Assembly (NCBI GenBank): GCA_030159075.1
Contig: BROG01000349.1
Coordinates: forward strand, 372,001-436,000
Direction of reading: 5' to 3'
From: Atrina japonica
Lineage: Eukaryota > Mollusca > Bivalvia > Pterioida > Pinnidae
DNA length: 64,000 nt
Part shown: positions 26,172 through 37,757 of the stretch, piece by piece
Layout of the letters: each line of letters starts with the position of its first letter
Position numbering within the stretch: the first letter of the stretch is position 1
Translations under genes and position numbers: made by a program
The notes under the pieces: model-generated
Seen by the model: the letters and a program-made list of their open reading frames with translations, nothing else
Database searches by the model: none
Told to the model about the DNA's origin: nothing

Positions 26172-27411
26172 AGTCCCAGGGTAACCCTTACATACAACAT
26201 ACAATGTGAATGGTCTTCAATCCATGGTTCATGATCAATCTCTATATACAAAGTATGTCAACACTTTTGTAAATCATGGTCTAGTCCAGATTTACAGATA
26301 CAAAGCTTATAGTTTATATAGATAACATTAGCCAATATGCTCAACTCTGAGAGATCAATAAGAATACAGGAAGTCTCTCAAAGACTTAGCTGATTGAAAT
26401 AAACATTCTCAGTTATGCTGTGTACACTAATATCAAATGGACAGGTTTGTCAATAATTTTGTCCTTTATATTATAGCTTGACATCATGAACGGAAACATG
26501 AAAAAAAATCATCTCTACAGCACTGAAACCAAATCTGTGATAGTAATCTGCAATTACTGGAATTCCACAGTCATATTAGCTGATACACAGATAGACCTCC
26601 TAGCCAGATAAAACCCTCCATATGATAATACTTCAGAAACAAAGACATATAAAACAACATGGAACAAGTGTATGTTTCACATTAATATACACTGTGGTCT
26701 GAGTAACTAAATAATATTTAATATACATGTATTTTGAAATAATACAATTATGTTAACACATCCTTGGTGTGACTCGGTGTATTTTTTATGCCGCTGAATA
26801 CCCTGGGTTACTAAGCTTAAATCTTGGCACTATCAATTAGATCTGATTAATATTAATGAGACTAATGTTCTTGAATTCATTAATGAAACTATGTGTTGTT
26901 GGCTTTGGTCCAGTCAATCTCTGCACCATTCTTCTACTTCTCAACATTCTTTTAAAACATCTCTTTGAAATTCAAGCAACTCATTAATTTTAAATACTGT
27001 ATACCTGGAAATGTTTGCCCTTTAAAGACAGAAAATTTATTCACCTAGTCTTATATTTACTCTAAATCACTGTTGTCTTATGGATGACGTGTATGTCCAC
27101 GCTTCAATTATTTACCTTGAAAATTTGGCTTTCATTTTCAATTCACTCTCTCATCTGAGGGCAAAATGGCAAAAATTAAACAAGAGCACAAATTTACAGG
27201 TATGGAGTATATGTTTATATCTGTCAAACTTGAGGTCTTCATCTGTCATTTTTCCTTTCCCCTGTTTACAAAACTTTTACCCCAAAATACATTGCCTTAC
27301 CTGATTCAATTAAATATCTTCATAAAAAATGAAGTGACCAATCACATGGTTAGTACATGTAATATTAATAAATAGCAATGAAATTCAAGATAAGTAATTC
27401 AGGGTACCGCA

Positions 27412-27572
27412 AGTCAATGGGACTTTTGTTTCAATTGGTGATGGAATGATGCTAACAGTTACGTCATTTCAATGGGAAGATTACGTAGTGTTATGTTCCA
27501 TCACCATTGGAGATACTAGTACCGCACAAACGTTATCAGTTATCACGTGGAACATGAATTAGTCCCATTTGA
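27412..27572. mobile_element. Foldback MITE with AATGGGAC ends
   Basis: It runs from CAATGGGACTTTTG to AATTAGTCCCATTTG. Inside, CAATTGGTGATGGAA at 27435 pairs with TTCCATCACCATTGG near 27497. A partial relative lies at 1905-2015. Confidence 0.65.
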
Positions 27573-28194
27573 AAAAAATATATATATATATCACCTCTTG
27601 AAATGCTGTGGATGCAAGTATAACCACAGTTGCAGACTAACCACACAATACATTTCAAAAAGGGATAATCAAATTTTTGATTATATCTATTGAATCCTTT
27701 GACAAAAAAAAGTAACTTTTCCTTTCATTTGAAAAGCACTACGGAAAGTGAGTTTATGCACGTACATAAACCTTGTAAGCTACCTACATGTATTTTGTTT
27801 TGTTTTACTGTTGTTTTACAGTCCTTCAATTTTCCACTTTACATGGCGATGTCACCAGTTTTTGGTGAAGTGTCAAAATTTTTTTACCTGTGATATATTA
27901 AAGTGATATGAGCTGCCTTAGATTAAAAAAATACATGCCTATTTTATGTAATATTTTATCTCGTATATATCCCAAAAAGGCCATCTGGTGATCAGAATAA
28001 CAAATGCATGCGTATAATTGCCCCAGACTTGCCAAACGTAACCAGTAATATTAGTTTGATATCATTCTGGCCATTAACTTTCAGTAATTCTTACCGACTG
28101 TCCAATAACAACATGCTATTTGAAGTTAATATGTATTCTATTCTTATTAACCTTTGCGTTTTTTTTTCTGGTACATCACCATTTTATACCTAAA

Positions 28195-28373
28195 TCAGGC
28201 AAAGTTGGTCTTTTCCGTCGTTTCAAAACATTCATTTCTGAAATTATTGTGTGATCTCGACTCAGTTTTAACTCGTTCCATCGCATACTCGGCTTTCTTG
28301 ACAAATATGAATTGCCCAACTCCACCAGACATGGCAGCATGATTGTAAAACATGAGATACGCATAATTTTCAC
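28195..28373 (-). other. Candidate coding stretch on minus, unidentified
   Basis: Two overlapping minus frames are open in a locally CpG-containing stretch. One starts at a Kozak-like GCCATGT and reads MSGGVGQFIFVKKAEY for 45 codons to a stop. The other runs through MLPCLVELGNSYLSRK to KRRKRPTLPDL and meets a possible donor TTTAG|GTATAA. A plus-strand frame is open too. With three frames open, coding potential is doubtful; I recognise neither peptide. Confidence 0.2.
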
Positions 28374-28944
28374 AGTTATATTGTTTAGATTTTGGCAATG
28401 TCAGCATTCATTTCAGGGTAACATTAAAGACTGGAAAAATTTCTTTTACTGACCTGATATTTTTATTCATATATTGATCCGATTTGTTTCAGGTATTTAA
28501 AATAGCGTTGAAAAGCAGATATCTTACATAAAACATGTACTTTCCAATAAAAATCACGTACAGTATTTTAAAAGTAAATATAAAACACATAAAAATCAGC
28601 CGACTTTTAATACATCCAATTGTGTCAAGAGCTGTTGTTGCTGATAGATCGAGCACGTAAAGGACTGAGATCCACCTGACCAATTTACCAAACACATTTG
28701 ATATGGCGAAAGAGTTTATCTGAAAGGTCATTGAATACAGAAATACAGCCGGATTTTATAATGTACAGGAAAACTGAAATTCTAATAAAACAAATAACTC
28801 AGAAAAGAATATTTTTTACAATGTTTCATGTGTTTGATAATGTATTTGAACACACATTTTGTCATATTCTCGTCCATATGTCATAGGACAAAAATTATCA
28901 TTGTGACATCTTATATCACTTTAAATATATCCATAAAACCTCTT

Positions 28945-29030
28945 TTGAATGACCACCTTTCTGGAGAGACCAAATTTCTTTGAAATTTATGTGAAAATTG
29001 GGTGGTCACTCAAAATAATCTCCACTGTAA
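28945..29030. repeat. gaccac short inverted repeat
   Basis: It reads CCTCTTTTGAATGACCACC, then GGAGAGACCAAATTTCTTTG, then GGGTGGTCACTCAAAATAA and TCTCCACTGTA. Confidence 0.55.
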
Positions 29031-29730
29031 TATCAAAATATCAATGAATTACACTTTATCATATTAACTTAAAGCTGAAATTTACATTTGTACAATATCA
29101 AGACACTGTCAATGGTAATGGTCTTGAAATGAGGTGTTTGTCTGTTCTAGATTTTATTTTGATTTTTGTTTTATGCCACACTGAACAATTTTTCAAGTAC
29201 ATAGTGTTTTATCATATAATCTGTGCAATATGCAGCTTACAACAGATTACATAGATATTTTAAATGTAACATGTTTGATAAAGCCTAGCTGCGATTTGAT
29301 TGGTTAATGTCAATAATGTGTGGCAAACTGAACTACTTTTATTTATTACTTATGTAGACTTCATTCATCTGAAGGTTGGCAATGACATCACTTGGTGTTT
29401 GTGACGTTGCTTGAACTTGAATGGGAACATTAGAATAAAAATGTTGTGTAGATACATATGTAATTTCTGTTGTATTCTAGTTGGCAATTTTTCTGCATTC
29501 AACATCTAATAAAGTATTCTTAGAATAGATGTCAATAACAATTTAAAATGTAGGTTTCATGTATGTATTAAAATATAAGCAATGTTTACTATATGCTTTG
29601 TGCACTTTATTTTATGCAAGTATTTGACCTGTTTGGAATAATTTGGTCAATTCGACAGAAAAGAGAATATAGATTCTCATCAGAAAATGCTGTTTAAATT
29701 GTATATGTTAGATCATTTGATAAAAAGAAT

Positions 29731-29859
29731 CTCTCACAAGTTTCTATTCGTATCACATTTATGATACTCATTATGAATTTTTAATTTTTGCGAGCCTCTG
29801 GCGAGCAAAAATGAAAAATTCATACACTCATATCATAAATGTAGAAACTTATGACAGAT
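29731..29859. repeat. Long hairpin-forming inverted repeat
   Basis: Core arms run from ACATTTATGATA (29755) to TATCATAAATGT (ending 29841). They keep pairing inward through TATGAATTTTTAATTTTTGC and its partner GCAAAAATGAAAAATTCATA, around a small CTCTGG loop. Outer ACAAGTTTCTA / TAGAAACTTATG extend the symmetry. Probably a foldback MITE. Confidence 0.75.
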
Positions 29860-29939
29860 CCTATATATATGTTTGTTTTGGAAGCAGACATATTTGTCAA
29901 ATACTTTTATCAGCAGATGGAAATACCTATGATAAAACA

Positions 29940-30010
29940 GGCTTCCGTGGTCAAGTGGTTACAGCATCGCACTTTGAACCATGAAGTCTCTCACGATAGG
30001 GTAGAAAATC
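29940..30010 (+). repeat. tRNA-like SINE head
   Basis: GCTTCCGTGGTCAAGTGGTT resembles an A box, and TAGGGTAGAAAATCCCTG a degenerate B box. It does not form a convincing tRNA, so it is scored as a SINE remnant. Confidence 0.35.
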
Positions 30011-30819
30011 CCTGATTCATGTACTTATTGTATATGAAAATAGATTACTGCTATTACATTTGATTTAATCATGGAGTTATTCTATGTTTGTGACTGAAAG
30101 GAATTATTGATATTCTTCATCATTCCACACTTTTTTTATTCTTGGGTGTATACTGACTATGAAAGTTTCTATCAAAAATATAACAATCACGTTTACAATT
30201 AAGGAAAAATTATCAAAGATATTTCAAGATTATTTTGTGTACTATTTGCATAATGACTTTGAACTAAATATGAAGTCAGCTGCCTTTAAAAGCATAATGA
30301 CTGGCAGTTACCATGGATTTTAATGTATTAACATTTAACACAAAATGACTATTTGTCTGCAATGCTGCTGGTATAACCTTAGAGTGTCAGAATCACATCG
30401 AAAGTGCTTATCAATTCTAAAAGGTTTTGATTTGCATAAATCATTTAATGATTTATTCATTATTTTCTATACCATTTTGACACATATATACAAATATTAT
30501 AGAAGAGAATAATTCAACACTGAAATAACTGTCAAAATCCATCACCAACACTGTATATCAAAACTTAGGCCAGTGGCAAAATGACTTGAGAAACATATGT
30601 AAATATTGATTTTCAAGAAACCAACAAACCTCTATATGTTTTGAATCAATAAACGGTAGGATAATTAAATAAATAAAAATTAGCAATTATCCTTTTGAAA
30701 AGAAGCATTTGTTTTCCACTAAATAAACACATATGCGCGAACTCTCTTTCTCTCTCTCTTGCAAACATTACATGCACACAGCCCTACACAAAATGACCTG
30801 GCATATTCACTTGAATTTT

Positions 30820-31050
30820 GACCAATTTTTCAGTCATATGGTGGGGGCCAATGATGGAAGAGAGAACCTGGTTACATTGTATCTGTGATGAGACCACTGG
30901 CCTTCAGCAAGTAAACTGGCAAACTTCTTCACAAAGTCAACTTAGGTTCTATTGGGGAGGATCTGATGACCCTCTCCTGACAGGAAGTGAGATACTTCAT
31001 TGTTCAAAGCTTGATGCTCTAACCACTCAGCCACAGAGGCCCCCAACCCC
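30820..31050 (-). repeat. tRNA-derived SINE family 2, near full length
   Basis: Read on -, the head GGGGGCCTCTGTGGCTGAGT continues into GGTTAGAGCATCAAGCTTTG, a good tRNA-type A box. The body shares GTTTGCCAGTTTACTTGC and CCAGGTTCTCTCT with 10155-10425. Confidence 0.7.
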
Positions 31051-31456
31051 TCCCCCAGCATATTAACAAATTTATTTTCCTTTTTTCCATTGGTAAATCT
31101 TTCACATATATGGCTGTTTATGACAAACTCTTAATCATCAAAGTGTAACCTACAAAGAATGGTCAAATGACACACAATACAAACATTTTGTTTTTTTTTG
31201 TTTTGTTTTTTAAAATAGGTGAAATAAATTTGGAACTGATCTTTTCAATCTAAATAACTTCAAAACAGTGAACATTGGCAAACCTTCATTCACAGGCTAA
31301 AAGTACAATTATTTCCACACTCCTTATTCACTGGGAATATTTTAAAGTGTAGATCTACTGTGACCATCATGTATTAGATCTATTGTGAGAAGAGAGTTCA
31401 CTAACTAATGACCTGCCTAGACATGATATGAATTGTATGTGAATGGGCTTTGATAT

Positions 31457-31506
31457 TTCACATTTGAAATTATTGAATAATTATTCCCAATAATTTCAAA
31501 TGTGAA
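31457..31506. repeat. Perfect 19-bp inverted repeat with 12-nt loop
   Basis: TTCACATTTGAAATTATTG (31457-31475) and CAATAATTTCAAATGTGAA (31488-31506) are exact inverses. Confidence 0.9.
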
Positions 31507-32563
31507 TGTCACTGCACTCACTTCCCACAGATGCAGCACAGATTCACTCCTTGGATTAGACACGGGAGTATGTAAGATGGTATGGTGCTTGTCAGCTCTG
31601 GCAAACATCTGATTTTGTCTTTTATATATGATTGGCAAATACTACATGGTTCCTTGACACTCGGTAATCTTCAATGAAATTACTGAGAGTTAATTTTGAA
31701 TGGTCAGAGTGATGGAGGACTGAGAATTATTGTTACAATGGGTTACATTTGGAGAGTTTATTCTAATACTAAGCAAGCATTTTCTTTCTGAAACCATCAG
31801 GTTATGCACATTGTACATGAAATCTGCAAGTAAAATTTGAGATGATGACAACTCATATTGCTTTGACAGATAAAAAATCTTATATTGCTTTAACTTAAAG
31901 TAAAGTAAAGACATTGCACCAGAGGCCCTATCTATTAAATATGTCTAGACCAGTGATGAGCGGAATGATAAATTGATTGTTCTGCCATTTCTGATTCCAA
32001 TTATTGATTATATGTACAAAATTTCTCAATTTTAAAATAAATGAGCTTTAGATTTTACTTGGTGGTTTTTCTTTATATATGGGTGTCCCTTGCTTCAGTG
32101 CTGACTTTTAGAGGAAAACACCCTTTATAATGCATACTATAAAATGCAAGTTGAATACTACAACCATTTAAAAACAATTTTTTTACGATTTTCTTGTTTA
32201 CCATTTGTGACGGATACCATAGTGATGTTATAGACCAAAATTTTCAACTCTCTACAATATCTAGGAGAAAATGCTAGTTGAATTTTCAATAAAAGAATGC
32301 AAAAATGCTTTGAACAAAGGCATTTTATTGCGATTGCAGTGTTTATGTGATCAATAAATGATTGGTCTGGTACTTAGAACTTCAAATTGATTATTGATTA
32401 TTACTTTCAACTGATTGCCCTTTACTTGTTTATACCACAAAGGCAAAACTTATCTTGAGGACGTTGATCTCAACAAAAATAGGACTAAAATGCTACAGTA
32501 TACATTAGTAGCAAACAAATCACAATACAGCATCAGACTTTAAACAAATCTAAAATAAAATAC

Positions 32564-32718
32564 AGTAATACCTGCTATAACGGCCACCTCTATATAAGGA
32601 TTACCTGTTTATGAATTGCATATTGCAACTAAATTGAACCTTTGTATAAGAGTCACTTGCACATAAAGGTAATTATTTTCTGGTCCCTTGGGTGGCCCTT
32701 TATACAGGTTTCACTGTA
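32564..32718. repeat. CAGT..GGCCACC repeat
   Basis: Left end CAGTAATACCTGCTATAACG, then GGCCACCTCTATATAAGG; right end TTTATACAGGTTTCACTGTAT. Related to 24193 and 55789. Confidence 0.6.
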
Positions 32719-32859
32719 TATTGAATTAGCCCTGTCCCAGATTGTGAACCATTGATCTCAGTGTACTGTAGTTTGCAATTCAGGTAGGAAACTTTATGCT
32801 CTTCATTAAAATGTACATGTAATTAAATTTTCTTTACACTGCATAAAAGTAGAGAAGAA

Positions 32860-33560
32860 AATTTTCTAAGATTAAGTACATTATCACTATATTGCCATAT
32901 TGGTCATTTTGGTCATATCCAACACCCTGAATCCATGCTCCAAGGGTAATAAATTTCACAATTTAGCTACATGTAGAAGGCATCATGTTTTTTTTTTTTT
33001 AAATTCTAAAGATATATTAAGTTTTCCTTTATAATACACAGATGTAGAGAAAACATTTTCTAAGACCAAGTACTCAGTCAATATATGGCTAAATTGGCCC
33101 CAACCAGATCCTGGACCTTTACTTCTTGGTTAATAAATTTCACAATGCAAACAAGAACATCATCACTGATACTGTATGGCTATATTAGCCCCATCCAAGA
33201 TCCTGAACCCCTCCTTCCATGATAATAATTTTCACAATTTTGGTAGAAGGATTTATCCTCTTTCTAGCCATGTATTCAGTTTTTATCCTTAATGTGAAGG
33301 GGTAAAGAAATCTTTAAAGATTGGGCTAGTTTTGGCAATTTTGGTCACACCTAAAAGGCCCAGGGGTACCAGGATCACAGAATTCACAATGTGTGTTCCC
33401 TTTACCCTCATAAAACTTCTTACAAAATTTTAACACAATTAGCAAAGTAGTTTTCAAGAAGAAAGTAAAAATGTTCAACAGTTTATGGACAATCGTCGAC
33501 GCATGACACAGATAGACGAAGACTAACAGCATAAGGTCAGTCACCTGATGAAATAAATGC
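32860..33560. repeat. About 150-bp tandem array with conserved right flank
   Basis: About four diverged units share TTTTCTAAGA..AAGTAC, TATTGGCC/TTGGTC, GATCCTGAACC and AATTTCACAATTT. The array is followed by TTATGGACAATCGTCGACGC and a GACGAAGACTAACAGCATAA tail. A tandem core plus fixed flank is the layout of bivalve pearl/CvA-type elements (class call is inference). Confidence 0.65.
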
Positions 33561-33719
33561 ATACATGTAGACAGTATATGAAGGCATACATCATACATCT
33601 AATTCTTCATTTCTCTGCTAGACAAATATGTGTACGACTCAATTTTGTATGGAAGAATTTTCAATACATATCTGACATAATGACAGAATAGCCCAATTTT
33701 CGAAACACTGACAAAACTT

Positions 33720-34052
33720 TCAATAAAAGTGATAGATTTTGCAGAAACTGACAATACATTTCACAGCAGTTCTACTCAAGTTTATGTAGTTTTCTACAAT
33801 AACACAACTTAAAATAAGAGCGAAAAGCACTAAAACCCCATCTACCAAACACATCATGCAACAAATCACCGTAATCAAGGCGAGTGTTTTAATGAGTGGT
33901 TGGGAAAGCACTATCTGATAGCTTGACATTTCTGTAGAGAAAATGTTAAATAGCTCCATTTCCTCATCTTTTACATAACAAATGCAATGTTTTCCAACAT
34001 GAAATTTGTAGTATGTAACACATAAAGAGGGGTGCAAAATATCAGTATCCAA
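33720..34052 (-). other. Minus open frame of 110 codons, unidentified
   Basis: A possible start at MELFNIFSTEM is followed by one long hydrophobic stretch (LALITVICCMMCLVDGVLVL and onward). No splice context, homology or poly(A) evidence supports a gene, and it adjoins the tandem element ending at about 33560. It may be a repeat-derived or chance frame. Confidence 0.15.
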
Positions 34053-34319
34053 ACAGCAAATTATTGAATTGCAAATTGTGTCTAAATCATTTCAACAAAC
34101 ATTTGGACCATACCCAATCTGAGTATATTCGTTTGTTCTGCTGCAATTCCTTAACTATGTAATGGAAACATCAAATCGACCCAAGACTTTTAAAATATCT
34201 CCAAGTTAAAAGATTTTAAAACTGTATTTTACAGATTTTACTTTTTTTCCCTTTTTTGTTCTTTGTTCGTTTTGTTTTTATTTTGTTTTGATAGTGTTTT
34301 TTGCTACAGTCAACAACTT

Positions 34320-34880
34320 TTCAGGTAAAGGTGGCATCCAATTACAGGTATGGAGGCAAAAATTGTATTTAAAGGGGCATTAGCTGTGTTTTACCAAAAA
34401 CAATTATTTCAATTTTTTCTACTTTTACTTCTTGTACTTGATGTACAATAACAAATAAGAGCTATACACAGGCATAGAAAGTCTTAAATTCCAATATATT
34501 TTGTAAAAATAATTTCAGGTCCAGTGTGGTATTTATACAAATAGTAAGGTTATGGTGATCAACTGCAAGTGAAAAGGTGCTAAATCTGGATTTCCCAAGC
34601 AATTTTCACAAAATATAGGGATTTAGGATTTTTTATGTCTGTGTATATATCTCTTTTTATTGTATATTAATCTAAGTGGTAAAAAGGGCCCCTTTAAATT
34701 ACTTCAGCATCCAGTTACAGAAACAGAGGCAAAAAATGTGTTTAAATTATTTCAGCATCCAGTTATTGATATGGAGGCAAAAATTGCGTTTGAATTATTT
34801 CAGAATCCAGTTACAGATATGAAGGGGAAAATTGTGTTTTAATTATTTCAGCATCCAATAACAGATACAAAGGCAAAAAA
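34320..34880. repeat. 48-bp tandem repeat split by a MITE
   Basis: Units read TTATTTCAGCATCCAGTTAC, AGATATGGAGGCAAAAATTG, TGTTTAAA, totalling 48 bp. One unit lies left of the MITE (34320-34372) and four lie to its right (34694-34880). Being a multiple of three, the array stays open in one frame, giving a spurious peptide repeat. Confidence 0.85.
34369..34697. mobile_element. TTAA-flanked foldback MITE, copy B (inserted in tandem repeat)
   Basis: The ends are TTAA-AGGGGCATTAGCTG at left and GGGCCCCT-TTAA at right. Orientation is opposite to copy A at 190-555. Neighbouring tandem units show the empty site (GTGTTTAAATTATTTC), which proves insertion at TTAA with duplication of the four bases. 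Confidence 0.85.
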
Positions 34881-35525
34881 TCAAATTACAATCCACCCAG
34901 AAAAAGACCATCATCTTGTTTTTGGAAGTTCAGTTACTGTATATTTTACTGAGACTTTATTTCGTGTAATAATATGAGTATAGAGGCCCACGATAGATTC
35001 AACATGTCCATGAATCACATTTTCACGGTAATATGACAATTAGTACAATAAATATCAATTCTCACTGGGTTTGAGTTGATTATCTGTTGAAAAGGAAATC
35101 CAACATTCTATAACTGGAAACAAAACAGCAACATTACATGTTATCTAATGAGCAAAACCTGCATAAATCTATCAAGGACATACAAAAAACAAAAAAAAAC
35201 AAAACAAAAGAAATATGAATCAACATAAACAGTTTGATTGAAGAAAAATTTCTTTATCTGTTGCATATAAATGAGATTGTAAATTTTTCTGCATATTGTT
35301 AGTTTTATTATGGTATGAATATGATTCTCCATGATGGCTCAAATCAATGATATTGCAATTCAAAACATCACCATTTTGTTTTGGGGACATATTTTTGGCA
35401 CCGTGCTGTAGCTAGAAGATACAGAGTTTTACCTAGGGTTGAATTTTAGTGAGCCCCTTAAACCAACAAGATAAGGATTTGTGATCCCAAAAATTATTTG
35501 TGAGTACCATTGAGTTAACAGGAAC

Positions 35526-35843
35526 TTGATATTTCAAAATAATGAAAAAGTCAGTCCAAGATTCAAAGTCACTTCAATTATACAGAGTTTTAATGGGTCC
35601 ACAGGGACTCAGTTTATTCATTTTGTGTGTCCTAAAAATATTTTATGTATCAGAGACACAGAAAACATATGTACCCTGAAGATACATGTACTGAGATCAA
35701 CTCCTGGTTTGGTCAAACATGAAACTTTATACCAAAGTAACAAGTACTTGCCAGAAAACCATACATTCAAAGTCACTATTTCAGATGAGGCAAGGTTCCA
35801 TGTCATGATGGGCAAGGAAAGCTACAGACACATCACACATTGA
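35526..35843 (+). other. Plus open frame of 106 codons, unidentified
   Basis: It has mixed, protein-like composition (for example TGTQFIHFVCPKNILCIRD and HTFKVTISDEARFHVMMGKE) and ends in a TGA just before the 156-bp array. There is no Met near the start and only a weak acceptor (GTTAACAG). It may be a decayed coding fragment carried by the neighbouring repeat, or chance. Confidence 0.2.
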
Positions 35844-35879
35844 TAATAATTGGTGACATTTCAATAAAAGGAACTAGAC

Positions 35880-36545
35880 CTCAGGGGGAATCTCCATAAT
35901 CAATTTCAAAAAGATTCCTTCCATACATTCTGAGAAATACATAGTTCCATTGTCAAAATCAAAGATGGCCACCTGTCAGCCATGTTGGAATCCAGTCTCT
36001 CTGAAAATGTCATATGCACATAAGTAAATCCCTTCAGTCCTTTCTGAGAAATAGCAATAACAAACTTCTTATGGTAAAAATCCAAGATGGTCACCTATGG
36101 GTGATATTGGATTTCAATCTCTCTGAAAATGCAATATGCAACACTAAATCTTAAGGGGAACCTTGATGTCAAATTTCAATGGGATCACATCAGTCCTTTC
36201 TGAGAAATAGCAGTAACAAACATCCTTTGGTAAAAATCCAAGATAGCCATCTGTCGGCCATGTTGGATTCTGATCTCTCTGAAAATGTAATATGCACAAC
36301 TAGACCTCTGGGGGAACCTTCATGTCTAATTTCAAGGAGATCCCTTCAGTCCTTTCTGAGAAATAGCGGTAACAAACACCCTTTAGTAAAAATCCAAGAT
36401 GTCCCCCTGTCGGCCATGTTGGATTTTGATCTCTCTGAAAATGTAATATGCACAATTATATCTCAAGAGGAACCTTCCTGTCAAATTTCAAGGAGTTCGG
36501 CGGACGGACCACGGATGCAGGGCCATATGAATAGCTTATCATCTG
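35880..36545. repeat. 156-bp tandem array, about four units
   Basis: The motif TCTCTCTGAAAATG recurs at 35996, 36118, 36274 and 36430, so the unit is 156 bp, with one unit shortened to 122. Units also carry CCATGTTGGATT, TTTCTGAGAAATAGC and AAATCCAAGATG. The array ends in GGCGGACGGACCACGGATGC. The same array, inverted, is at 62560-63510. Confidence 0.9.
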
Positions 36546-36603
36546 TTGATGATGGGCTAGAAATACTGAGCAGCATGTAAACCAAAGAAACAATGTTACT
36601 GCT

Positions 36604-36818
36604 ACAGTGAAACCTGCATTAAAAAAAAAACCAACCCTTCTGCCACTGAAATTTGGTCTTTCAAGACAGGTTTCAATGTCAAAAGAAGTTGTATTTAAAG
36701 AATTGTTAAACTGGATGACTTTTGGAATGTGGATTCTCAAAACTGATGGTATTTCAAGAGAATGGTCTCTCGAAACAGGTGGTTTTATATGAGAGTGGTG
36801 TCTCAAGACAGATTCCAT
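36604..36818. repeat. CAGTGAAACCTG / gaccac short inverted repeat
   Basis: It begins ACAGTGAAACCTGCATT and has GGTCTTTCAAGACAGGTTTC inside. It ends with TGGTGTCTCAAGACAGATTCC and ATTGTA. Inner repetition suggests two tandem or nested copies. Confidence 0.55.
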
Positions 36819-37544
36819 TGTATTCTTAAGTTAAATTGAACTACATACATCAAGTATTTGAAACAACATTTAATGACTAAATAACCATATAACACCTGTT
36901 TGAAATTGGTTAAACAAAAATTCAAAATGAAATCAACAAAATGTCAATACAAATACCCTACAATCTATTGTAAACAATTATTGTAACTCTCAATAGTGAA
37001 GAAGCTAACAAAATGCAAAGCAAACTTTAAAAAAATATCCAACAAATGGAGCTTATTTGATTATTGATTTGATGTCAATTAAAAGAATAATTGTGAAAGA
37101 CAAGTTTTCAAGCAATTCTGGAAATTGGTTACTAAGCTTGACTGATGTACAAAATTAACAAATCAAAATGGCAGAAGAAGTGTTTAATTACTATAACTTC
37201 AATTTGTACAAACATCAGTGATAACTATTATTTCTCCCAATGGCTTTCAATAAAACTTCACAAGCACTAATCAAATTTTCCGTTCCAACTTGATTTCATT
37301 AGCGATCTTGAATATAAGGCAAAATAAAAAAATGTATGTGTTACTATTGATTTTTTCATCTTCTAAAAATATTTCATTTTCAAATATTTTAAATTGATGT
37401 TTACATGCAAGTGCAGCTAATATTTGGAGATAAATTGAAGAAATCAGGCATGATTCAAAGAGGTAAATTGTGCATATGCACCTAAAATTATCCAAAAATG
37501 AATGTCCAGTACTCTGACCACTAAATCACCTGAAGTGATCCTTT

Positions 37545-37757
37545 GGTTTACATACTTGCCAAATGTCCCCATAAATACAAGTAGAATAACTCCCTATTTG
37601 TTATGAAAAAGTTTTCTTAATTTCTTCATGAAATATGCATATCTCCCCCATGAAAAATTTTAATTTTCCTATCAATTCTTATTGAAATTTAGAGTCTCCC
37701 CCATGATATTGAAAAATCTCCCCTATTAAAATTTTTCAAGTTTGGCAAGCCTGGCTT
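37545..37757 (-). repeat. Dispersed repeat, partner of 20095-20295
   Basis: It is the inverted partner of 20095-20295. It has ATACTTGCCAAATGTCCC, GAGTCTCCCCCATGATATTG, AAATTTTTCAAGTTTGGCAAG. Confidence 0.7.

Larger units (their letters stand above)
23330..32850. other. Repeat-rich interval, no confirmed gene
   Basis: Contents: a CAGTC..AAAGGCCAC repeat (24193-24345), SINE fragments (about 24545-24840 and 25352-25420), a foldback element (25829-26171), another (27412-27572), gaccac repeat (28945-29030), a hairpin (29731-29859), a SINE-like tRNA head (29940-30010), SINE family 2 (30820-31050), a perfect 19-bp palindrome (31457-31506), and a second CAGT..GGCCACC repeat (32564-32718). TRAPPC13 introns and exons on - probably pass through here, but I recognise no exon. 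Confidence 0.5.

Noticed and set aside
34660..34842. Peptide with 16-residue repeats
   Set aside because: A 48-bp tandem unit stays open in one frame by arithmetic; no gene context.
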